The notes beneath the pieces were generated by a model. The model was not told the DNA's origin. It saw nothing but the letters and a program-made list of their open reading frames with translations, and made no database searches. A DNA stretch of 64,000 nucleotides from IDS-8 sp035304345 (lineage in GTDB: Bacteria > Pseudomonadota > Gammaproteobacteria > Steroidobacterales > Woeseiaceae): the NCBI GenBank assembly GCA_035304345.1, contig DATGQE010000006.1, positions 1 to 64,000 of the forward strand, written 5' to 3'. This document shows, piece by piece, positions 45,103 through 54,045 of the stretch (position 1 is the first letter of the stretch; every line of letters starts with the position of its first letter). The position numbers were made by a program, and so were the translations under genes.

Positions 45103-48100
45103 ATGAAGCTCACTTACGGATTTTCGCAGCTCGCTGGTCTTACTACCGGCAAGGCTGCTGTTGCAGACCCGACCGGACGTCATCTGCCGGAGAAGGGGAA
45201 ACGACAGTACGTCGGAAGCGGCTTGTGCATTCTCGTGCTGACGCTGCTTGTCGCGGCCGAGGCGAGCGCGGATCGCATCGAACCGGTCTATGAGCTCGAC
45301 ATCCCGGCCCAGACGGTAGCGCAAGCCCTGGAGGCACTTGCAAAGCAGACCGACGCACTAACCCTTTTTCCGTACGACCTGGCAGAGAAGCGCAAGTCTA
45401 ACGCCGTGGTCGGGCGGTTCACTCTACCGGAAGCACTCGACCTGCTCCTGCGCGATACCGGCCTGACCGGCAGCCTTTCCGAGAAACGCGTCATCAACAT
45501 AGCGAAGGTCGTATCCGATGCGGCCGGCGAGGAAGGGCGAATGCAAAGCAAGAACAAAGGCCTGGTATCCCTGATCACAACGGTGCTCGTCGGCTCACCG
45601 GCAGCCGCACAGGACGATTCCGCGATCGACGAGATCGTAGTCAAAGGCGTGCGCGCCAGTCTTGCTCGCTCCCTGGACCAGAAGAGGGAAGCAACCGGCA
45701 TCTACGACTCGATCGTTGCCAAGGATATCGGCGAGTTCCCCGATCTCAACATCAGCGAGTCGTTGCAACGAATCCCGGGTGTGACGATCACCCGCAATCT
45801 GGGAGAAGGCGAGCAAGTCAGCGTTCGTGGCCTCGCACCTCAGTTCACAGGCGTGCTGATCAACGGCATGCAGGCCGCCAGCGCCGCCCAGGGTGATGAC
45901 GGCAACATCCAGTACGGCCGCGCGCTGACTTTCGACCTGTTCCCCTCCGAGCTCTTCAGTGGCGTAGGCGTATACAAATCTCCGGCGGCCGGCTTGCAGG
46001 ACGGCGGCCTGGCCGCGACCGTCGATATGCGCCTTCCTCGCCCTTTCGACTACGGTGGCGGACAATTCTCGACTGTCGTTCAGGCGAGCGAGAACGAGCT
46101 CGTTGATCACACACTTCCGGCAGCATCGCTCCTGATCTCCCGGACCTCGGTCGACGGACGCTGGGGCGCGCTGCTCCAAGCCGCGTACTCGGAGGCGATT
46201 CTCCACGGGGAGCTCGCCGAGGCAGTGCGATTCGATACCGCAGATCTCGATCTCGACGGTGACGGGGTCCCGGAGTATGCGGATACGGAGTTCGCCCGCC
46301 TGGTCCGCACCGGAGTCGAACAGTACGACCGAGAGCGGACCGGGTTGACCGGGGCACTGCAGTTGCGGCCGACGGAGGATCTCGAGCTCGTGCTCGACCT
46401 CATGTACGGTGAAACCCGGCGGAAGCGCGAGCGACACACCCTCGACGGTGACCTCTTCGGCAACGGACCCGACACGCCGCTGGCGCTCGACGTCAGGCAT
46501 GGAGTCGTCGTTGCGGGCACCTTCGCGAACGAGCTGCGACGCACCGAGAACATCTATAACACGGTGGACACAGAGTTCGAGCTGTACTCGCTATCGGCAA
46601 GCTGGAATGCCAGCGAGAGTGTCGTCGCAAGCGGTCGGATCGCCGTTTCCGACGCGGAGTTTGCGCGTGACGAGGTCCGTATCACCTACGGCGTCAACGA
46701 TCCGGAGTTCTCGTACGACCTTACGGGTGACTGGCGCTATCCGGCGACCGGCTCCTCGGGATCGATCGATCTCAGGGATCCCTCGCAGTTCACGTTGAGC
46801 CAGGTCCGTCATCATCCGTTCTTCGTGAGTGACGACAACTTCGTTGTGCAGGCCGATCTCGAGAAGGTCCTGGCTCATGGCCTCCTGGAGTCCATCAAGT
46901 CGGGCATCCAGTTTCGCACGCAGGAACGCTCACAGACGGAGTTTCTCCAAGATCGGGCACTCGGCGATGAGTCTTACCTGCCATTCGATTCCCCGTACCG
47001 GCGCTTGTCGGGTGTTGGCGGTACGACCCTGCGCGGCCTCGGCTTCGATATATTCGACGGAGAAGGACCTCCCGGTCTGCTGCGCGACTTTGCCGTGCCA
47101 AACCAGGAGCTGGCGATATCCGCACTGATCGATCCTGCTTTCCAACCCGCCCAGAATTTCCTGAATAGCTACACAGTCGAAGAAGAAGTGCTGGCAGCGT
47201 ACCTCCAAGGGGCATTCTCCTTCGGGAGCGTGGACGGCAACTTTGGAGTTCGGTACGCCAGAACGGACCAGTACTCCTCCGGGTTTTCCCAGGGAGGTAG
47301 CGGAACGGTGCCGGTCGAGCACGACCGTAGCTATGGCAACTGGCTCCCGAGCCTCAACCTGCGCTGGCTCCTGCGGGACGATCTCCTGTTGCGGGTTGCG
47401 ATGTCGAGGGGCATGACGCGACCGACGTTGAGCGAGATCAATCCGTCGCAAAACGTGCAGCTCGGGTCGAGGACGGTGACCATCAACAATCCCGAGCTGG
47501 CGCCGTTTGAAGCCGATCAGATCGATCTCGCGCTCGAGTGGTACTTCGCGGAGGATTCGCTGCTCGCTTTCAACTATTTCTACAAGGACATCGACGCACT
47601 CGTAACACGAATCTCGAATACGGAGCCCTTCTTCGGGAGCAACCTGATCGACCACACGGGCACCGACGTCTCCGGCGAAGACTTCCTGGTCAGCCGCCTC
47701 GTGAACGGAGACGGAGCAAGGTTGTCCGGCATCGAAGTTTCCTACCAGCAGCCCTTCAGCTTCCTTCCCCCACCGCTCGACGGGCTCGGAATGCTAGCCA
47801 ACTACACGTATGCCGACAGCGAGTCCACGGTGACTTTCGGAGGCCAGACGTTCACAGCTCCCATCGAGGGTCAGTCCGAAGTGTCGTACAACGTGCTCGT
47901 CTACTACGAAACGGAGAAGTTCAGCGCCAGGGCCGCCTGGCATTGGCGGGACGATTTCCTGATCATTCGGCGGGGCAACAATGAAAACCGGTTCCAGGAC
48001 GATACCGGGTACCTCGATCTGACTTTCAGTTACCGCTTCAATGAGCGGTTCAAGTTGTCGATCGACGCGGCGAATGTTACCAGCGAGGACAGCTACCGCT

Positions 48101-48180
48101 ACGACCGGACACTCGACAGGAACATTGCGTTCGCCAACTACGGTCGCGTCTACAGCCTTCGGGCCCAGTTCGCACTTTGA
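45103..48180 (+). CDS. TonB-dependent receptor with N-terminal STN signalling domain
   Basis: About 1025 residues. A signal segment (about 41-56) precedes an STN domain (about 57-137: YELDIPAQTVAQALEALAKQ, ALDLLLRDTGLTG). Then, at residue 147, comes a second signal-like stretch, MQSKNKGLVSLITTVLVGSP AAA, followed by a TonB box (DEIVVKG), a plug (DLNISESLQRIPGVTITRNL, SVRGLAPQFTGVLINGM) and a barrel ending in Phe-Ala-Leu. The plug resembles the Caulobacter-type receptors that import oligosaccharides and other organics rather than siderophores only. The start is uncertain (TTG at 45091 is in frame). The phosphodiesterase gene downstream overlaps the stop, suggesting the cargo is a phosphodiester. 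Confidence 0.9.
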   Translation: MKLTYGFSQLAGLTTGKAAVADPTGRHLPEKGKRQYVGSGLCILVLTLLVAAEASADRIEPVYELDIPAQTVAQALEALAKQTDALTLFPYDLAEKRKSNAVVGRFTLPEALDLLLRDTGLTGSLSEKRVINIAKVVSDAAGEEGRMQSKNKGLVSLITTVLVGSPAAAQDDSAIDEIVVKGVRASLARSLDQKREATGIYDSIVAKDIGEFPDLNISESLQRIPGVTITRNLGEGEQVSVRGLAPQFTGVLINGMQAASAAQGDDGNIQYGRALTFDLFPSELFSGVGVYKSPAAGLQDGGLAATVDMRLPRPFDYGGGQFSTVVQASENELVDHTLPAASLLISRTSVDGRWGALLQAAYSEAILHGELAEAVRFDTADLDLDGDGVPEYADTEFARLVRTGVEQYDRERTGLTGALQLRPTEDLELVLDLMYGETRRKRERHTLDGDLFGNGPDTPLALDVRHGVVVAGTFANELRRTENIYNTVDTEFELYSLSASWNASESVVASGRIAVSDAEFARDEVRITYGVNDPEFSYDLTGDWRYPATGSSGSIDLRDPSQFTLSQVRHHPFFVSDDNFVVQADLEKVLAHGLLESIKSGIQFRTQERSQTEFLQDRALGDESYLPFDSPYRRLSGVGGTTLRGLGFDIFDGEGPPGLLRDFAVPNQELAISALIDPAFQPAQNFLNSYTVEEEVLAAYLQGAFSFGSVDGNFGVRYARTDQYSSGFSQGGSGTVPVEHDRSYGNWLPSLNLRWLLRDDLLLRVAMSRGMTRPTLSEINPSQNVQLGSRTVTINNPELAPFEADQIDLALEWYFAEDSLLAFNYFYKDIDALVTRISNTEPFFGSNLIDHTGTDVSGEDFLVSRLVNGDGARLSGIEVSYQQPFSFLPPPLDGLGMLANYTYADSESTVTFGGQTFTAPIEGQSEVSYNVLVYYETEKFSARAAWHWRDDFLIIRRGNNENRFQDDTGYLDLTFSYRFNERFKLSIDAANVTSEDSYRYDRTLDRNIAFANYGRVYSLRAQFAL
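45529..45543 (+). promoter_or_regulatory. Possible internal ribosome site and start within the TonB-receptor gene
   Basis: GAGGAAGGG (45529-45537) lies three bases before an in-frame ATG at 45541, which begins the second signal-like stretch. Initiation here would give a full-length receptor without the STN domain. Whether it is used cannot be seen from sequence. Confidence 0.4.
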
Positions 48181-49112
48181 TGCGCAACCGCATCTTTCTC
48201 ACACGCGCAGCGTGCCTGCTGTTCGTAGCCTGCACCGCCGCGGCCGGCTCCCAAGCTGAGCAGCAGCATGCCGGGACCGATTTCGAGGCCATGCTGCGCC
48301 ATCCCGACTCAGGCGTCATGGTCGTGGCGCATCGCGGCTGCTGGCGGGTTGCACCGGAGAACTCGCTCCGGGCCATCGAGGAATGCATCCGCCTTGGTGT
48401 CGCAATGGTGGAGATCGACGTGCGCCGAACGCGCGACGGCCGTCTCGTTGCGATCCACGACGAGACCCTCGAGCGCACAACCAACGGGATCGGCAGGATC
48501 GCCGACAGCAGCTTTGCGGAGATATCGGCACTGTTCCTGCGAGAGGGCAAGGGTGGCGCAGAAGCGCGCCTGACGAGTGAGCGTGTGCCATCTCTCGAAC
48601 AGGTTCTCACGACCTCGAGGGATCGCATACTCGTGAATCTGGACGTGAAGGAGGAGGCCCTCGCGGAAGCCTGGCATGTTGCGGAGGCGACCGGAACTGC
48701 CGGGCAGGTCCTGCTCAAGCGGAGAGTGCGACCGTTCGAGGCAGGGCGCACGCGGGACCACTGGCGGCCGCAGGGAGCCCACTTCATGCCAATCCTTCGC
48801 GAAAGCGAAGGAGACCTGGGCCAGCAAGTGCTCGCTCTCGAGGCACTGCAGCCGGTTGCCTTCGAGCTCATCTGGCAGACCGAGGATGCGTTGGTGCAGG
48901 CGTGCGCCGCGGCGGCCACCCTGCAGGCACGCTGCTGGGTCAACACCATGTGGGACGAGCTGAGTCCTGGCCACAGCGACACCGTTGCTGTATCTGCGCC
49001 GGACCAGCACTGGGGGCACTTGGTGCGCCTCGGCGCGAACATGCTGCAGACGGACTGGCCCGAAGCCCTGCTGCAGTACCTGCACTCCCGATCCCCTGCT
49101 CCCGGTGAGTGA
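48180..49112 (+). CDS. Exported glycerophosphodiester phosphodiesterase
   Basis: A 310-residue enzyme. Signal peptide at 1-26 with a possible weak lipobox (LFVAC, Cys18). GDPD catalytic features: His51-Arg52 in VVAHRGCWRVAPENS, Glu60, Glu78 and Asp80 in MVEIDVRRTRDG, His93 in AIHDETLERTTNG. Also LVNLDVKEE and a C-terminal GANMLQTDWPEALLQYL. It hydrolyses glycerophosphodiesters to glycerol-3-phosphate and an alcohol in the periplasm. Its ATG overlaps the receptor TGA (TGATG), and its own end overlaps the transporter gene by eight bases: a tight import-hydrolyse-uptake order. Confidence 0.92.
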   Translation: MRNRIFLTRAACLLFVACTAAAGSQAEQQHAGTDFEAMLRHPDSGVMVVAHRGCWRVAPENSLRAIEECIRLGVAMVEIDVRRTRDGRLVAIHDETLERTTNGIGRIADSSFAEISALFLREGKGGAEARLTSERVPSLEQVLTTSRDRILVNLDVKEEALAEAWHVAEATGTAGQVLLKRRVRPFEAGRTRDHWRPQGAHFMPILRESEGDLGQQVLALEALQPVAFELIWQTEDALVQACAAAATLQARCWVNTMWDELSPGHSDTVAVSAPDQHWGHLVRLGANMLQTDWPEALLQYLHSRSPAPGE

Positions 49113-50424
49113 AGAAGCTCTCGGGCGAAACCGAGCAGTAGCCCACAATCTTCGCGGTAGCGAGGCCCAGGCGCAGTCGGTCGAATGGCGCCGACTGAAA
49201 TGGGCTGCATTCTGGGCGATCACGTCAGGATACGGCTTCTACTACGTTTGCCGCCTGAGCTTCAGTGTCGCCAGGGGTCCCATGGCGCGGGACGGGGTAT
49301 TCGATCCGGCCGAGATGGGCATGATCGGCTCGGCCTTCTTCATCGCCTACGCGGTCGGCAAGCTCCTCAGCGGTCTGCTCGCCGACCGCGTCAATGTCCG
49401 GATGTTCATGGTCGTTGGACTGGCTGCTTCCGGTGCGGTAAACCTCCTCCTCGGCTTCACGACCGCGTTCTGGGCCTTCCTGGTCTTCTGGTGCCTGAAC
49501 GGCTGCTTCCAGTCGTTTGGCGCGCCGTCGAGCGTCGTCACGCTCTCTCGCTGGTTCCATGACGGCGAACGGGGCACGTTCTATGGCTTCTGGAGCGCCA
49601 GCCACAATCTGGGCGAGGCGATGACTTTCGTCGGCACGGCGATGATCGTTGCTGCCTTCGGGTGGACCTGGGGATTCAGGGCAGCCGGTATCGCGTGCCT
49701 TGCAATGAGCGTCATTCTGTGGATCCTCCTGCCGGACCGTCCGCGAACCTACGGCCTGCGGGAGGTCTGTCCCCCTGCAAGCCACCCGGCGTTCAGCATG
49801 ACGCGCAGGCAGCTTTCGGTACTACGGAACGGAGCCGTGTGGATCATTGCAGGTGCGAGCGCCTGCTTCTACGTCACTCGATATGCCGTCAATAGCTGGG
49901 GCATATTCTTCCTCGAGGTGGAAAAAGGGTACAGCACGGCCGAGGCGAGTGCACTCGTGTCGCTGAACGCCGTTGCCGGAATCCTTGGCACTCTCACATC
50001 CGGATTAATCTCCGATCACCTGTTTCAGGGTCGTCGGAATGTGCCCGCACTCCTGTTCGGGATACTGTACGCGATTGCTACGGCCCAGTTCGTCCTGGGG
50101 CCGGCAGATCCGCTTCTGGATGGTGCCAGCATGTGCGTGTTCGGAGTAGCGCTCGGCGTGCTGCTGGTTTATCTTGGCGGGCTCATCGCCGTCGACCTGT
50201 GCTCGAAGGAGGTTTCCGGAACCGCGCTCGGCGTCGTCGGCATCGCAAGCTACGTGGGTGCTGCAGTGCAGGACGTGATCAGCGGCTGGCTCGTTGAGAG
50301 CACGCACGTGAATGGCACGGTCACCTACGATTTCCACGCAGCCGGAATGCTGTGGATCGGGGCGGCGATTGCTTCGTTCCTCCTCCCGGCGCTCTTGTGG
50401 AACAAGACAGCAAACGCGCACTGA
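49105..50424 (+). CDS. OPA-family (GlpT/UhpT/UhpC-like) organophosphate transporter
   Basis: A 439-residue MFS protein with 12 hydrophobic segments. TSGYGFYYVCRLSFSVARGP then GMIGSAFFIAYAVGKLLSGL and LADRVNVRMFMVVGL match the OPA signature (AYAxGK..G.LADR). FQSFGAPSSVVTLSRWF and RGTFYGFWSASHNLGEA are typical of GlpT. The likely cargo is glycerol-3-phosphate made by the adjacent phosphodiesterase; hexose phosphates are an alternative. The GTG at 49105 is chosen as the start; the cytoplasmic N-terminus would be about 35 residues. Last gene of the module. Confidence 0.88.
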   Translation: MSEEALGRNRAVAHNLRGSEAQAQSVEWRRLKWAAFWAITSGYGFYYVCRLSFSVARGPMARDGVFDPAEMGMIGSAFFIAYAVGKLLSGLLADRVNVRMFMVVGLAASGAVNLLLGFTTAFWAFLVFWCLNGCFQSFGAPSSVVTLSRWFHDGERGTFYGFWSASHNLGEAMTFVGTAMIVAAFGWTWGFRAAGIACLAMSVILWILLPDRPRTYGLREVCPPASHPAFSMTRRQLSVLRNGAVWIIAGASACFYVTRYAVNSWGIFFLEVEKGYSTAEASALVSLNAVAGILGTLTSGLISDHLFQGRRNVPALLFGILYAIATAQFVLGPADPLLDGASMCVFGVALGVLLVYLGGLIAVDLCSKEVSGTALGVVGIASYVGAAVQDVISGWLVESTHVNGTVTYDFHAAGMLWIGAAIASFLLPALLWNKTANAH

Positions 50425-50507
50425 TCGGGCCCGAACGCTAATAGTGTGCAACGCCGACGCGCGGCAGGTGCAGCCATCGTGGCGCAGCGAGGATCTCGGC
50501 TGTCCGC

Positions 50508-51374
50508 TCAGGGACTCGTTGCCCGTTGACGAAGCTTGGCGCCTGTCGCGAAGGATAATCGTGTGTAGACGCCGAAGTGATCCGACGGCCAGGTGCCGGA
50601 CTCGTCCGGCCGGTCGAGCACGCGCCGTGCGTCGAGAATTTCGAAGCGGCCGCGTTCCGCGAAGATATGGTCGATGCGCCCCTGCCTCGCGGGCTCGAAG
50701 TAGTGCGGGTTCAGCGTCGTGATCCCGGCAGCCTCCTCGTTGAACTCCCCGTAGACGTCGATGTAGCGCTCGAAGAGCGGCTCGAGCTCCCTTGCGGTGA
50801 CGGGTGCATTGAAGTCACCCATCAGCAGCGACGGCGCGTCGCCTTCGCGCTTCGCGATGATGGACAGCAGGTGCCGGACCTGGCGAGCGCGGATGCCCTC
50901 ACCCTCCGGCGTGTGGTGCAGGTGCGTACCGTACACGTCGACCACGTTGCCGCGTACGTCGAGCCTCGCGTGCGCGAGCGTGCGCGAATCGTCCAGCGGC
51001 TCGAGGCGGTGCCCGCTCCGCTCCAGGATCCGGTGCCGGCTGAGGATCGCGTTACCGTAGCGCCGCGCCTGCTCCGGCGGGTCGGTCGAGACGAACCAGC
51101 TCTCGTATCCCAGCGCCTCGGCGATGTCTTCCGCCTGGTTGCGCAGCGTCTCGTGCTGCAACACCTCCTGCAACACGATCACGTCCGGTTCCAGCGCCTT
51201 CAGCCCTTCGATGACCAGCGGGCGCCGCGCCGGCCAGTCCGCCCGGTCGTGATAGATGTTCAGCGTGACGATGCTCAGGGTGTCGCCCGACACGGGTTTC
51301 TCCTCCGCTGCCGTCATCGTGCCGGCCGCCAACGCTGCCAGGAGGACGAGCGGCCGCAATCTCATTCTGCCCAC
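50508..51374 (-). CDS. Exported endonuclease/exonuclease/phosphatase (EEP) family protein
   Basis: A 288-residue protein with a signal peptide (about 1-22, ending MTAAEE). EEP blocks: IVTLNIYHDRADWPARR, DVIVLQEVLQ with the metal Glu, YGTHLHHTPEGEGIRARQ, LLMGDFNAP, RIDHIFAE and SDHFGVYTRL. Such exported members act as phosphodiesterases, nucleases or lipid phosphatases. It lies seven bases after the allantoicase stop and is the last gene of the minus-strand purine unit, convergent with the OPA transporter. A role with nucleic acid or phosphodiester substrates would fit either neighbour. Confidence 0.87.
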   Translation of the reverse strand: MGRMRLRPLVLLAALAAGTMTAAEEKPVSGDTLSIVTLNIYHDRADWPARRPLVIEGLKALEPDVIVLQEVLQHETLRNQAEDIAEALGYESWFVSTDPPEQARRYGNAILSRHRILERSGHRLEPLDDSRTLAHARLDVRGNVVDVYGTHLHHTPEGEGIRARQVRHLLSIIAKREGDAPSLLMGDFNAPVTARELEPLFERYIDVYGEFNEEAAGITTLNPHYFEPARQGRIDHIFAERGRFEILDARRVLDRPDESGTWPSDHFGVYTRLSFATGAKLRQRATSP

Positions 51375-51381
51375 CGCGCAG

Positions 51382-52380
51382 TCACGGGACGAGCTTGCCG
51401 AAGATGCGCAGGCGACTCACGCCGCCGTCGGGGTAAATCGACAGGCGCACGTGCGAGACGGGGCCGAGATCCGGGAGCTCGCTGAACACGTGCCGCGCAT
51501 CCGGCCCCAGCTTCGATTCCGGCAACAGCACGGGCCAGCGATGGCTCTCGGCGACGACGCGGTCCACGTCGTGCGCATCCTCCGTGACCAGCGCGGCCTG
51601 GAGCGACGCGCGGTCCGGGTAGTTGCCCTTGAAGTGCGCGGTGTCGATTTCCACGCGCTCGACGATACCGGGATGCCCGAGCTTCAACACGCACCAATCG
51701 TGCCCGGGCCCGCGGCGGCGCGCGGTCTCCCAGCCGTCCCCCATGTTCACGCCGCGGCCCGGCAGGTTCAGGTGACGCATGCTGCCGAAGTGCTCGTCGC
51801 TCGCGCGCAGCGCGCGACCGCCGTGCTCCAGGGCGAGCAGGTCGATCGCCGCGTCCCGATCGAAGCGGCTCCAGTCCGGCCGGATCTCACCGTAGATGCG
51901 CAGCCGCGCGACGCCGCCGTCCGGGAAAATGTTGAGCCTCACGTGCGTCACCGCGGGTCCGTGGCGTACCGGCAGGTAGTGATGCGCGTCAGGACCGAGC
52001 TCGACCCTGGGATGCAGCTCGCGCCAGTCGCCGTGGCCCGGCATGTCCTCGTCGCTCACCGCGCCGTCGACCGAGGCGTACGGCGGATAGTTGCCGGTGA
52101 AGTGGCGGGTATCGATGTCGAGGCCGTGCACGACGCCCGGCATGCCGAGCCTGACGATGCACCAGTCGTGCCCGGGAGTGCGGCGCCGGCGGGTCTCCCA
52201 CCCGTCCATCCACTTGCCGTGCTCGTCGTACTTGTCGGGGATGAACACCGGCTCCCGGGGCTCGATCAGCCGCTCCTTCGCGCCGAAGAACTCGTCGCTC
52301 GCGGCGACGACGCGCGCACCGAGCCGAGGCTGCTCCAGGCGCACCCACTCCTCGAACGGCTTCTCATCCTGCAACGACAT
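51382..52380 (-). CDS. alc: Allantoicase
   Basis: A 332-residue enzyme turning allantoate into ureidoglycolate and urea. Two homologous halves are visible: ASDEFFGAKERLIEP with DGWETRRRRTPGHDWC in the first, ASDEHFGSMRHLNLPGRG with DGWETARRRGPGHDWC in the second, each followed by THVRLNIFPDGGVARLRIYG or SHVRLSIYPDGGVSRLRIFG. This duplicated jelly-roll pattern is diagnostic. It supplies AllA at 42.7 kb. Starts 27 bases after the uraD stop. Confidence 0.96.
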   Translation of the reverse strand: MSLQDEKPFEEWVRLEQPRLGARVVAASDEFFGAKERLIEPREPVFIPDKYDEHGKWMDGWETRRRRTPGHDWCIVRLGMPGVVHGLDIDTRHFTGNYPPYASVDGAVSDEDMPGHGDWRELHPRVELGPDAHHYLPVRHGPAVTHVRLNIFPDGGVARLRIYGEIRPDWSRFDRDAAIDLLALEHGGRALRASDEHFGSMRHLNLPGRGVNMGDGWETARRRGPGHDWCVLKLGHPGIVERVEIDTAHFKGNYPDRASLQAALVTEDAHDVDRVVAESHRWPVLLPESKLGPDARHVFSELPDLGPVSHVRLSIYPDGGVSRLRIFGKLVP

Positions 52381-52407
52381 GCGAACGCTCCGGAACGAGA
52401 AAGCATT

Positions 52408-52914
52408 CTATACGAGGCGTCGGTCCACCGCCGTAGGCGGCTCCATGGCTTCGAGCCGCAAGCGGGCGATCGCGTGAATCTCACGGATCGCGGTGGCGAG
52501 CTCCGTCTCCCGGTCGTTGCCGAGCCGCTGCTCGAAAGCCGCGAGGATTTCGCGACGGTGCCTGCCGCGCACCGCCATGACGAAGGGGAAGCCGAACTTC
52601 GCCTTGTACTCGCGATTCAGCGCCCCGAAGCGCGCGTACTCCCCCGGCGTGCACTGGTCGAGGCCGGCGCTCGCCTGCTCCTCGCCGGAAGCGGTCGTCA
52701 GTCCGCCGACCGCGGCCCGATCGGCGAGATCGGGATGGGCCCGGATCAGCGCCAGCTTCGTCGCCTCGTCCGCGGCATCGACGCAGGCAGCCATGATCTC
52801 CGCGAGCCGTGCCGGGTCGGTGACACGTCGCGCACGTTCGTACGCCTCTTCCGCGACCCACGGAGAGTGCTCGTAGACGCCCCCGTAGCGGGCGATGAAG
52901 GTGGCTTTGTCCAT
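52408..52914 (-). CDS. uraD: OHCU decarboxylase
   Basis: A 168-residue enzyme that decarboxylates 2-oxo-4-hydroxy-4-carboxy-5-ureidoimidazoline to S-allantoin. Family blocks: FIARYGGVYEHSPWVAEEAY with the N-terminal His, IRAHPDLADRAAV with the conserved HPDL, LNREYKAKFGFPFVMAVRG and RLGNDRETELATAIREI. It acts between UraH and PuuE. In-operon position between puuE and alc. Confidence 0.95.
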   Translation of the reverse strand: MDKATFIARYGGVYEHSPWVAEEAYERARRVTDPARLAEIMAACVDAADEATKLALIRAHPDLADRAAVGGLTTASGEEQASAGLDQCTPGEYARFGALNREYKAKFGFPFVMAVRGRHRREILAAFEQRLGNDRETELATAIREIHAIARLRLEAMEPPTAVDRRLV

Positions 52915-52929
52915 CGTGGCGCGTTCTCG

Positions 52930-52949
52930 TCGCGCGATGCGCGCTCCTA
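52930..52949 (-). repeat. REP-like element inside the purine operon
   Basis: Minus strand from 52949: TAGGAGCGCGCATCGCGCGA, 20 bases with a GCGCG-CAT-CGCGC hairpin. It lies between puuE and uraD, and its TAG is the puuE stop codon. It could tune mRNA stability between the two genes. Confidence 0.7.
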
Positions 52950-53876
52950 TCGGCCCGCCGCTTCGGGGGCGCCGGCCGGATGGGTTGCGCGCCAGTGGCG
53001 GGCGATGTCGATGCGGCGGGCGACCCAGACGTCGTCGTGCTCGATGACGTGCTCCAGGAACGCGCGCAGGCCGGCGGTGCGCCCCGGGCGCCCGGCGAGG
53101 CGGCAATGCAGGCCCACCGACATCATCTTCGGCGTGTCCGCGCCCTCGCGGTAGAGCTCGTCGAACGTGTCCTTCAGGTAGTCGCAGAACTGCCGGCCGG
53201 TGTTGAAGCCCTGCGCGGTCGCAAAGCGCATGTCGTTCGCGTCCAGCGTGTACGGCACCATGAGCTGCGGTGTACCGTGCGTGTAGTCCCAGTACGGCAG
53301 GTCGTCGGCGTAGGTATCCGCGTGGTACTCGAAGCCGCCGTGCTCGGCGACCAGCCGGTGCGTGTTCGGGCTGCAGCGGCCGAGGTAGAAGCCCGCGGGC
53401 TTCGTCCCCGTCAGGCGCTCGTGAATCTCGATCGCGCGCGCGAGGTGCTCGCGCTCGGTGGCTTCCTCCACGAACTGGTAGTCGATCCAGCGCAACCCGT
53501 GGCTCGCGATCTCCCAGCCCGCGGCCTGCATCGACTCGATGACGTCCGGGTTGCGCTCCAGCGCCGTCGCGACCGCGAACACGGTTACCGGCAGGTCGTA
53601 CTCGCGGAACAGGCGGTGCAGGCGCCAGTAGCCCGCGCGCGAGCCGTACTCGTACAGCGATTCCATGTTCATGTGCCGGCAGCCCGCGTAGGGCTGCGCA
53701 CCGACGATCTCGGAAAGGAAGGCCTCGGAGGCGGCATCGCCGTGCAGCACGCAGCTTTCGCCGCCCTCCTCGTAATTGATCACGAACTGGACGGCGATGC
53801 GGGCGCCGTCGGGCCAGCGGGGGTCCGGCGGAGTCTCACCGTAGCCGCGCAGGTTTCTCGGGTAGGCTTCGCTCAT
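52947..53876 (-). CDS. puuE: Cofactor-free allantoinase PuuE (polysaccharide-deacetylase fold)
   Basis: A 309-residue enzyme hydrolysing allantoin to allantoate. PuuE features: PRNLRGYGETPPDPRWP at the N-terminus, VQFVINYEEGGESCVLHGD, REYDLPVTVFAVATALERNP, GWEIASHGLRWIDYQ, and SVGLHCRLAGRPGRTAGL. The fold is that of NodB-like deacetylases without the classical amidohydrolase metal set. First gene of the puuE-uraD-alc-EEP unit; 169 bases separate it from puuD, with a hairpin between. Its stop is the head of a REP-like unit. Confidence 0.95.
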   Translation of the reverse strand: MSEAYPRNLRGYGETPPDPRWPDGARIAVQFVINYEEGGESCVLHGDAASEAFLSEIVGAQPYAGCRHMNMESLYEYGSRAGYWRLHRLFREYDLPVTVFAVATALERNPDVIESMQAAGWEIASHGLRWIDYQFVEEATEREHLARAIEIHERLTGTKPAGFYLGRCSPNTHRLVAEHGGFEYHADTYADDLPYWDYTHGTPQLMVPYTLDANDMRFATAQGFNTGRQFCDYLKDTFDELYREGADTPKMMSVGLHCRLAGRPGRTAGLRAFLEHVIEHDDVWVARRIDIARHWRATHPAGAPEAAGR

Positions 53877-53990
53877 GCGCCTGCCACATTAGCGCAGAGG
53901 CGGTCGCCTGAACATACGCAGGTGCGTCGAGGGGCAGGCGGCAAGCCGTGCCGCTTGACAGTACGAGGCCCGACGATTAGCTGTGTCCTA

Positions 53991-54010
53991 CCCGAAGGTC
54001 GTGCTTCGGG
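53991..54010 (-). terminator. Hairpin downstream of puuD
   Basis: CCCGAAG-GTCGTG-CTTCGGG, a seven-pair stem with a six-base loop, 36 bases after the puuD stop on the minus strand. No U-run follows, so it would be at best a weak or Rho-assisted terminator between puuD and puuE. Confidence 0.35.
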
Positions 54011-54045
54011 TCGTGCGACGATCCCGGTACGTTGCCATCGATGCG

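Noticed and set aside
51256..53154. A 632-residue plus-strand frame over alc and uraD
   Set aside because: No motif, and it would span several well-defined minus-strand enzymes with their own spacing and overlaps.
53955..53980. TTGACA followed by a TAG-rich hexamer at about 17 bases, plus strand
   Set aside because: Looks like a -35 box but no plus-strand gene follows; puuD and puuE are both on the minus strand.
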